Source: Sphingobium sp.
GTDB lineage: Bacteria > Pseudomonadota > Alphaproteobacteria > Sphingomonadales > Sphingomonadaceae
Length of the DNA stretch: 26,791 bases
Assembly: GCA_017745115.1 (NCBI GenBank)
Contig: JAGIAA010000040.1
Location: 1 to 26,791, forward strand
Direction: 5' to 3'
Part shown: positions 21,792 to 26,791 of the stretch, piece after piece
How the letters are laid out: the number at the start of each line of letters is the position of its first letter
Numbering within the stretch: position 1 is the first letter of the stretch
Program-made: the position numbers and the translations under genes
The notes under the pieces: generated by a model
The model's input: only the letters and a program-made list of their open reading frames with translations
The model's database searches: none
Told to the model about the DNA's origin: nothing

Positions 21792-22310
21792 TCAGCCGCC
21801 GTTCGGACCCTGTCCGCCACCGCCGGCATCGCCACCGCCACCCGGGAGGCCGGTGCCGACCGTGCCGATATTGCCGAAGATCTCGTCGAACAGGCTGCGC
21901 TCGCGGCCAAGCGTCGGCGTCTTGTTGCCGACCGGCGAGAGGTTCGCGACGTTGTTGAGCGTGATGTCGTCCGAGATGTTCGCGACGTTCCCCGCCTTGT
22001 CGAAGTCGACCATGAAGACGACCTGGCTATCGGGTTTCGGATTACCGAAGGCATATTGGCGCGTGGTGCGCGAGACATAATACCAACGCTCCGGCCCGAA
22101 CTGCGACGCGAAAGTCGGACGGCCCATCGAGCCCTCCACCGATTTCTTGTTGTCGACGCCGGGCAGGATCGACTGGACGATCAGCGGCTGCAGGATGAAG
22201 CCCTGATGCTCACGGATGCGCGAGCATCCGCCCATGAAGAGCAGGACCAGCGCGGCGCCCGCGACCAGAACCGGCCGAGCGGCCAAATGACGCTTGCTGA
22301 TCTCCTGCAC
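21792..22310 (-). CDS. bamE: Outer-membrane assembly lipoprotein BamE (SmpA/OmlA)
   Basis: BamE is a lipoprotein of the BAM complex that helps fold outer-membrane proteins, including TonB receptors. I place the start at GTG 22310, behind GAAGGG; the frame is open further upstream, but those starts lack ribosome sites and would put unusual residues ahead of the signal. The 172-residue product has a basic n-region (KRHLAAR), a hydrophobic stretch and the lipobox MGGC, with Cys29 as the lipidated residue. The BamE domain follows with LPGVDNKKSVEGSMGRPTFAS, WYYVSRTTRQYAFG and VVFMVDFDKAGNVANI. The C-terminus is Gly-rich (about 155-172), which is an unusual extension. It is divergent from the cytochrome bc1 chaperone gene. 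Confidence 0.88.
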   Translation of the reverse strand: MQEISKRHLAARPVLVAGAALVLLFMGGCSRIREHQGFILQPLIVQSILPGVDNKKSVEGSMGRPTFASQFGPERWYYVSRTTRQYAFGNPKPDSQVVFMVDFDKAGNVANISDDITLNNVANLSPVGNKTPTLGRERSLFDEIFGNIGTVGTGLPGGGGDAGGGGQGPNGG

Positions 22311-22483
22311 GTCTACCCTTCTCAAACTCTGCAACCCGCATGGCACAATGCGTTGGCCGTAGCCCATTGCATTGCCAGCCATTGCAATCAATATGCAATC
22401 GGTCGCCGACCGCTCCGCCTGCCGCGCCGGAACGGGACGCAGCGACACGCTTCCACCACTGCCTGCCGAAAGCTGAACGCCCG

Positions 22484-22999
22484 ATGAGCCTGCTGGCTTC
22501 CCTCTTTTCCCGTAAAGATGACCGCGCACCCTTCCGCCCGCTTTATGCCGCGCTGATCGCGAAAGCTCGGCAGCCGCATTGGTATGAGGAAGGCGCCGTG
22601 CCGGACACGATCGATGGGCGCTTCGACATGGTCGCCGCGATGCTGAGCCTCGCCTTGCTCCGCATGGAGACATTGGGCCTGCAGGGTGAGGGCGCGCGGC
22701 TCACGGAGATTTTCGTCGAGGACATGGACGGACAGGTCCGTCAGATCGGTTTCGGCGACCTGGTCGTCGGCAAGCAGATCGGCAAGATGATGAGCGCGCT
22801 CGGCGGCCGGCTCGCCGCCTACCGCGCCGCGCTCGCCGGGGACGCATCGCTGGACGAAGCCGTGGTGCGCAACATCTTCCGCGGCGAGGCGCCCGGTCCG
22901 GCGGCGCTGGCCCATGTGAGCGCTGCCCTGCGCGCCTTCGCGGCAACGCTCGACGGGATGGATGCCGAGGCTGTGCTGGCCGGCACGTTTCCGGACTGA
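22484..22999 (+). CDS. Ubiquinol-cytochrome c chaperone (CBP3-like, PF03981)
   Basis: The 171-residue protein assists assembly of the cytochrome bc1 complex, as mitochondrial CBP3/UQCC1 does for cytochrome b. ATG 22484 begins MSLLASLFSRKDD; the frame is open upstream to 22340 but lacks a ribosome site. Recognisable family features are the PLYAALIAKARQPHWYEEGAVPDTIDGRFDMVAAMLSLALLRME region (about 21-65), the TEIFVEDMDGQVRQIGFGDLVVGKQIGKMM block (about 77-106), and a short C-terminal helix pair. The next gene starts two bases after its stop, so the two form an operon with YceD. This gene order (bamE divergent, chaperone, YceD) fits alphaproteobacteria. Confidence 0.85.
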   Translation: MSLLASLFSRKDDRAPFRPLYAALIAKARQPHWYEEGAVPDTIDGRFDMVAAMLSLALLRMETLGLQGEGARLTEIFVEDMDGQVRQIGFGDLVVGKQIGKMMSALGGRLAAYRAALAGDASLDEAVVRNIFRGEAPGPAALAHVSAALRAFAATLDGMDAEAVLAGTFPD

Positions 23000-23001
23000 T
23001 C

Positions 23002-23544
23002 ATGAGCACGCCACCGCCGACGCCAACACCCGAATTCTCCCGGCCGCTTCGCCTCAATGAGGTCGGAGACGGATCGCGCGAGCGCATGGTCGAGGCGGAC
23101 GAGTCCGAACGCAAGGCGCTGGCCCGGCGCTTCGGCCTGATCGCGCTCGACCGGCTCGATGCGCACCTGCAGGTCATCCCCGAGGCCAAGAGCTGGCTGG
23201 TGACAGGAGTTCTCGTGGCCGATCTGGCCCAACCTTGCGTCGCGACCGGCGAGCCGGTGCCGGCCCATGTCGAGGCGCCTTTCTCGGTGCGGTTCGTGCG
23301 CGATCTCGACAGCCAGGAAGCCGAAGAGATCGAGCTCAGCGACGAAGATTGCGATCTCATCGAGCTGGACGGCGAGAAGATCGACCTTGGCGAGACCGTC
23401 GCCCAGAGCCTCGCGCTCAATCTCGACCCCTATCCCCGCGCGCCGGACGCGGACGCGCGGCTGAAGGAATTGGGCGTGCTGAGCGAGGATGATGCGGGGC
23501 CGTTCGCGGCGCTCAAGGGATTGAAGCTGGGGAAGGCGGACTGA
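23002..23544 (+). CDS. YceD/DUF177 family protein
   Basis: The 180-residue protein starts at ATG 23002, two bases after the chaperone stop. It shows the DUF177 pattern: an N-terminal strand region, LVTGVLVADLAQPCVATGEPVPAHVEAPFSVRFV (about 72-106), an acidic middle (EAEEIELSDEDCDLIELDGEKIDLGE) and the closing ETVAQSLALNLDPYPRAPDA block. In many bacteria yceD is followed by rpmF and is linked to 23S rRNA or ribosomal protein function. Here rpmF is absent, and a repeat element followed by dinB comes next. The exact role of the family is still open. Confidence 0.85.
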   Translation: MSTPPPTPTPEFSRPLRLNEVGDGSRERMVEADESERKALARRFGLIALDRLDAHLQVIPEAKSWLVTGVLVADLAQPCVATGEPVPAHVEAPFSVRFVRDLDSQEAEEIELSDEDCDLIELDGEKIDLGETVAQSLALNLDPYPRAPDADARLKELGVLSEDDAGPFAALKGLKLGKAD

Positions 23545-23548
23545 ATCG

Positions 23549-23681
23549 AGATCCTCCCCGAGCTTGCTCGGGGAGGGGGACCGCCGGCGACAGCCGGTGG
23601 TGGAGGGGCGTCACCGCGCACCATGCCCCTCCACCATCCTGCGGATGGTCCCCCTCCCCAAGACAAGCTTGGGGAGGATCT
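23549..23681. repeat. Large nested palindromic element
   Basis: The outer arms AGATCCTCCCCGAGCTTG (23549-23566) and its near-perfect reverse complement (23664-23681) differ at one base. Nested inside are CCCCGAGC/GCTCGGGG and TGGTGGAGGGGC/GCCCCTCCACCA (23598-23609 with 23625-23636). It fills nearly all of the 186-bp gap between yceD and dinB. It resembles a MITE or BIME-type element, with no transposase, and may double as a terminator. Confidence 0.75.
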
Positions 23682-23730
23682 AGCCCCGTTCCCCTTCCGT
23701 TCGCCAACGGCCCTGCTATAATCCCACTCC

Positions 23731-24834
23731 ATGGCCGACGCCTTGGGGCAGCATCGCAAGATCATCCATATCGATATGGACGCCTTCTATGCGTCCGTGG
23801 AGCAGCGCGACAATCCTGAGTTGCGCGGCTTGCCCATCGCCGTCGGCGGCGGCGGGCCGCGCGGGGTGGTCGCGGCGGCGAGCTATGAAGCGCGCAAGTT
23901 CGGCGTGCGGTCGGCCATGCCGGGCGGGCAGGCGCGGCGGCTCTGCCCGGACCTGATCTTCGTGCCCTCGCGCTTCGACGCTTATCGCGAAGCCTCGCGC
24001 CAGATCCGCGCCATCTTCGAGCGCTTCACCGACATCATCCAGCCGCTGTCGCTCGACGAGGCCTATCTCGACGTCACGACGAACAAGCTCGGCATCGTCT
24101 CGGCCACCTATATCGCGCAGGAAATCCGCCGCCTGATCCGCGAAGAGACCGGTTTGACGGCATCCGCCGGCGTCTCCTGCAACAAGCTGATCGCCAAGCT
24201 GGCCTCCGACCAGAACAAGCCCGACGGCTTGTGCGTCGTGAAGCCGTCCGATGCCGAAGCCTTCATGTCCGCCATGCCCGTCGCGCGCATCCACGGCATC
24301 GGACCCGTCACCGCACGGCGCATGGGGCTGCTCGGCATTCACACGGGCGAGGACCTCAAGGCCTGGACGCTCGAAGCGCTGCAGCGCCAGTTCGGCAAGG
24401 CGGCCGGCTTCTATTATGGCGCGGCGCGCGGGATCGACGACCGGCCAGTGCGCGACCGGGAGGCGCGCAAGTCGATCAGCGTCGAGGACACCTTCTTCCG
24501 CGATATCGGGGCCGACGTGGAGCTGATCGCGGAACTGACCAAGATCGCCGACAAGCTCTGGGACCGGATCGAGTCCAGCCACGCGCTGGGCAAGACGGTG
24601 ACGCTCAAGGTCAAGTTCGGCGACTTCCGCATCATGACCCGCTCGCGCACCTTGCCCGCACCGCCCGCCAGCATGAAACAGGTGCTCGAAGTCGGCATCG
24701 AGCTGCTGAGCGCGGAATTCCCGCTGCCCATGGGCGCACGCCTGCTCGGCCTCGGCCTCTCCAACATGGTCGGCGACGAGGACGAGAGCAGCGCGCCGAA
24801 AACTCAGCAGCAACTAACGCTGGAATTGGGGTGA
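23731..24834 (+). CDS. dinB: DNA polymerase IV (Y-family translesion polymerase)
   Basis: The 367-residue enzyme copies damaged DNA during stress. The palm contains IIHIDMDAFYASVEQ, with Asp15 as first metal ligand and Tyr20 in the steric-gate position, where E. coli DinB has Phe13. SLDEAYLDV gives Asp109 and Glu110. The palm/fingers signature is VVAAASYEARKFGVRSAMPG. SAGVSCNKLIAKLASDQNKPDG and IHGIGPVTARRM (thumb helix-hairpin-helix) follow, then the little-finger domain. The C-terminus ends QQLTLELG, a beta-clamp binding motif. Start ATG 23731 follows the repeat element closely; no strong ribosome site is visible. No LexA-like box was recognised upstream. Confidence 0.93.
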   Translation: MADALGQHRKIIHIDMDAFYASVEQRDNPELRGLPIAVGGGGPRGVVAAASYEARKFGVRSAMPGGQARRLCPDLIFVPSRFDAYREASRQIRAIFERFTDIIQPLSLDEAYLDVTTNKLGIVSATYIAQEIRRLIREETGLTASAGVSCNKLIAKLASDQNKPDGLCVVKPSDAEAFMSAMPVARIHGIGPVTARRMGLLGIHTGEDLKAWTLEALQRQFGKAAGFYYGAARGIDDRPVRDREARKSISVEDTFFRDIGADVELIAELTKIADKLWDRIESSHALGKTVTLKVKFGDFRIMTRSRTLPAPPASMKQVLEVGIELLSAEFPLPMGARLLGLGLSNMVGDEDESSAPKTQQQLTLELG

Positions 24835-24842
24835 ACCTCCGT

Positions 24843-24961
24843 CAGCCCCTCCCCTTCAGGGGAGGGGTTGGGGGTGGGGACGATGCGCAGCATCGTCAGG
24901 TAAGCGAATGATCGAAGTGGTGTAGCCCCACCCCAACCCCTCCCCTGAAGGGGAGGGGCTG
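24843..24961. repeat. Long-arm palindromic element between dinB and nhaA
   Basis: The left arm (24843-24880) and right arm (24925-24961) are inverted copies differing mainly by one extra G. Each arm is itself nearly palindromic (CCCCTCCCC TTCA GGGGAGGGG). The centre carries CGATGC GCA GCATCG (24881-24895). The element is about 119 bp and lies nine bases after dinB. It could end dinB transcription. No transposase or target-site duplication was recognised. Confidence 0.75.
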
Positions 24962-25021
24962 TTTGAGTGGTGCCGCTTCCGTTTGACCCTCCGACACGCC
25001 TTCTCTAGCGAAGGCACAGCC

Positions 25022-26275
25022 ATGGCCCCGAAGAAAGCCTCGCAGCCCGTCCCCGCATTTGCCGCTTTCCTTGCCGGGGAAGCGGGCGGCGGGGCCCTGC
25101 TCATTCTCGCTGCCGCATTGGCGATCGTCATCGTGAACGTCTCGCCCGCCGGCGCTGAATTTTATCACCACGCCCTGCACATGCCGCTCGGCCACACGCT
25201 CTCGGCCAAGCTCGGCGAGATGACGCCGCATCTCTGGATCAACGACGGGCTGATGGCACTGTTCTTCTTCGTCGTCGGGCTGGAGATCAAACGCGAGTGG
25301 CTGGCCGGGCGGCTGTCGAGCTGGAGCCAGCGCCGCCTGCCGATCACGGCCGCGGTGGCGGGCATGGTCGTGCCTGCGATCGTCTATCTACTCGCCGCGC
25401 GAGGGGATCACGCGCTGACCAGCGGCTGGGCTATCCCTGCGGCGACCGACATCGCCTTCGCGCTCGGCGTCCTGGCGCTGCTCGGAGACCGGGTGCCTTT
25501 GTCCCTGAAGCTGCTCCTCACGACCATCGCCATAGTCGACGACATGGGCGCGGTCGCAATCATCGCACTGGTTTATACGAGCGGCCTCAATGCCGTCGCA
25601 TTGCTGGCCAGTGCCCTCATCTTCGGCGCGATGCTGCTGCTGAACCGGCTCAAGGTCGCCGCACTCTGGCCTTATCTGCTGCTGGCCCTGGCGCTCTGGT
25701 ACGGCGTGCTGCTGTCTGGCGTCCACGCGACCATCGCCGGCGTGCTGGCCGCGCTGGCCATCCCCCTCGGCGCGGACGAGGCGCGCAGTCCGCTCCATCG
25801 CCTCGAACATGGTTTGCACCCGTGGAGCGCCTATCTGGTCGTGCCTCTGTTCGGGTTCGCCAATGCCGGCATTGCGATCGAAGGGGATATCGTGCGGCAG
25901 CTTGCCGCGCCGCTGCCGCTCGCCATCGCGCTCGGCCTGTTCGTCGGCAAGCAGATCGGCATTTTCGGCGGCATCTGGGCGAGCGTGAAGCTCGGCTTCG
26001 CGGCCATGCCGCGCGGCGCCACCTGGCCGCAGCTCTATGGCCTCGCCTTGCTGTGCGGCATCGGCTTCACGATGAGCCTCTTCATCGGCGGATTGGCCTT
26101 CCCCGGCGCGCCCGAACTGGCTGAGGAGGCCAAGGCCGGTATCCTCGCCGGATCCCTGCTCTCGGCAATAGCAGGCCTCGTCCTGCTCCGCGTCGCCCGG
26201 CGCCGCCCCGATCCTCCGGCGACCGAAACGGCCGGGCCGCGCGAGCTCACCCTCCATAGCGACATGGCGATCTGA
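25022..26275 (+). CDS. nhaA: Na+/H+ antiporter NhaA
   Basis: The inner-membrane antiporter exchanges Na+ (or Li+) for protons, controlling internal pH and sodium. ATG 25022 is chosen because GAAGG (25010-25014) lies seven bases upstream; the frame is open back to a TTG at 24983. The 417 residues give about twelve membrane helices. Key motifs are visible: [38 protein letters not shown] with Asp143, and [13 protein letters not shown] with the Asp173-Asp174 ion-binding pair. A later [11 protein letters not shown] carries the functionally important Lys. It is slightly longer than E. coli NhaA (388), mostly by a polar C-terminal tail. The gene is followed after two bases by nadD, suggesting co-transcription. 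Confidence 0.95.
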   Translation: MAPKKASQPVPAFAAFLAGEAGGGALLILAAALAIVIVNVSPAGAEFYHHALHMPLGHTLSAKLGEMTPHLWINDGLMALFFFVVGLEIKREWLAGRLSSWSQRRLPITAAVAGMVVPAIVYLLAARGDHALTSGWAIPAATDIAFALGVLALLGDRVPLSLKLLLTTIAIVDDMGAVAIIALVYTSGLNAVALLASALIFGAMLLLNRLKVAALWPYLLLALALWYGVLLSGVHATIAGVLAALAIPLGADEARSPLHRLEHGLHPWSAYLVVPLFGFANAGIAIEGDIVRQLAAPLPLAIALGLFVGKQIGIFGGIWASVKLGFAAMPRGATWPQLYGLALLCGIGFTMSLFIGGLAFPGAPELAEEAKAGILAGSLLSAIAGLVLLRVARRRPDPPATETAGPRELTLHSDMAI

Positions 26276-26277
26276 GC

Positions 26278-26791
26278 ATGGCCAAGCAGCGCAACTATCC
26301 CGCCACCGTCGGTCTGCTCGGCGGATCGTTCAATCCGGCGCATGGCGGTCATCTCGCCATTTCGCTCGACGCCATGGATGCGCTCGGCCTCGACGAGGTC
26401 TGGTGGCTGGTCTCGCCCGGCAATCCACTGAAAGCAAAAGATGGGATGGCGCCGCTGGCCGCACGTGTGATGAGCGCCAAGGCACTCGCCCGGCGGTCGC
26501 CGATCCGCGTCACCGCCATCGAGACGGAACTCGGCACCCGCTACACGGACGAAACGCTCAAAGCCCTGCGCCGCCGCTATCCCCGCATCAACTTCATCTG
26601 GCTGATGGGCGCGGACAATCTCGCTCAATTCGACCAGTGGCAGAATTGGCGGGACATTGCGCGGACCATGGCCATTGCCGTGATCGCTCGTCCGGGTTAT
26701 AACAAGGCTGCGCATGGCTCTGTTGCCATGGCCTGGTTCCGGCGCTTCGTCCGGCCCGCGAGCCAGCGAAAAAGCTGGACGACATGGAGAC
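26278..26791 (+). CDS. nadD: Nicotinate-nucleotide adenylyltransferase, 3'-truncated by the window edge
   Basis: The enzyme attaches AMP to nicotinate mononucleotide, giving deamido-NAD in NAD biosynthesis. ATG 26278 lies two bases after the nhaA stop. The N-terminus [16 protein letters not shown] (11-26) is the nucleotidyltransferase signature, with His22 and His25 in the HxGH-type motif. It is followed by [15 protein letters not shown] (substrate loop) and [13 protein letters not shown] (about 102-114), which is the family GaDn motif. The frame is open to base 26791, so the C-terminal portion (including the ISSTxIR motif) is outside the window. In many proteobacteria nadD is followed by rsfS, expected just beyond. 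Confidence 0.93.
   Translation, partial: MAKQRNYPATVGLLGGSFNPAHGGHLAISLDAMDALGLDEVWWLVSPGNPLKAKDGMAPLAARVMSAKALARRSPIRVTAIETELGTRYTDETLKALRRRYPRINFIWLMGADNLAQFDQWQNWRDIARTMAIAVIARPGYNKAAHGSVAMAWFRRFVRPASQRKSWTTWR

Noticed and set aside
22311..22673. Upstream extension of bamE on the minus strand
   Set aside because: It would put about 120 residues before a lipoprotein signal and overlap the divergent chaperone gene.
23549..24961. Possible CRISPR-like repeat array in the palindrome-rich gaps
   Set aside because: The repeats are inverted, differ from each other and have no regular spacers; no cas gene is present.
1..26791. Search for tRNA, rRNA, transposase, integrase, toxin-antitoxin or restriction genes
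   Set aside because: No sequence matching these was recognised on either strand by reading.

Overview
The window is GC-rich chromosomal DNA that looks like a Sphingomonadaceae alphaproteobacterium. The evidence is two large TonB-dependent receptors, an alphaproteobacterial block of BamE / ubiquinol-cytochrome c chaperone / YceD, an RhlE-type helicase with a long Arg/Gly/Asp tail, and GC-rich palindromic intergenic elements of the kind common in sphingomonads. The genus cannot be resolved by reading alone. No rRNA, tRNA, CRISPR array, transposase, integrase or phage gene was seen.

Left part (1-13407) is accessory, uptake and catabolism. It holds the 3' part of a TonB-dependent receptor followed at once by an exported tyrosine-phosphatase-like protein; a small secreted Cys-rich protein; an exported GH3 glycosidase with a PA14 insert, preceded by a perfect LacI-type operator palindrome; an IlvD/Edd-type Fe-S dehydratase; an exported protein made of two NTF2/SnoaL-like domains, overlapping by ATGA a second exported gene with one more such domain; a DUF2292 (OscA/YezD-like) mini-gene; and a complete TonB-dependent receptor closed by a clear intrinsic terminator. 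A plausible reading is import and breakdown of plant-derived oligosaccharides, with the DUF2292/receptor pair possibly a separate sulfur-related unit. These roles are inferred from family and context.

Middle part (13408-19574) is mainly regulatory. It holds a TTG-started Lar-like zinc-ribbon protein; about 500 bp of non-coding DNA with short direct repeats; a LysR regulator directly followed by a DUF1932-type NAD(P)-dependent dehydrogenase; a convergent LuxR-type regulator; a divergent winged-helix protein with GTTAC-repeat/dyad sequences upstream; and a membrane-anchored protein joining a DNA-binding-like N-terminal domain, a FlgO/TolB-like domain and TPRs.

Right part (19575-26791) is core-genome-like: a DEAD-box helicase with a hairpin/U-run in its leader, BamE (minus strand) divergent from the cytochrome bc1 chaperone and YceD, DNA polymerase IV, the NhaA Na+/H+ antiporter, and the 5' part of nadD. 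Three structurally different palindromic elements sit between these genes.

I found no unmistakable new defence or mobile system. The most unusual items are the triplicated secreted NTF2-like domains, the DUF2292/TonB-receptor pairing, the receptor/phosphatase pair with an altered active-site loop, and the structured leaders upstream of positions 3307 and 19809.
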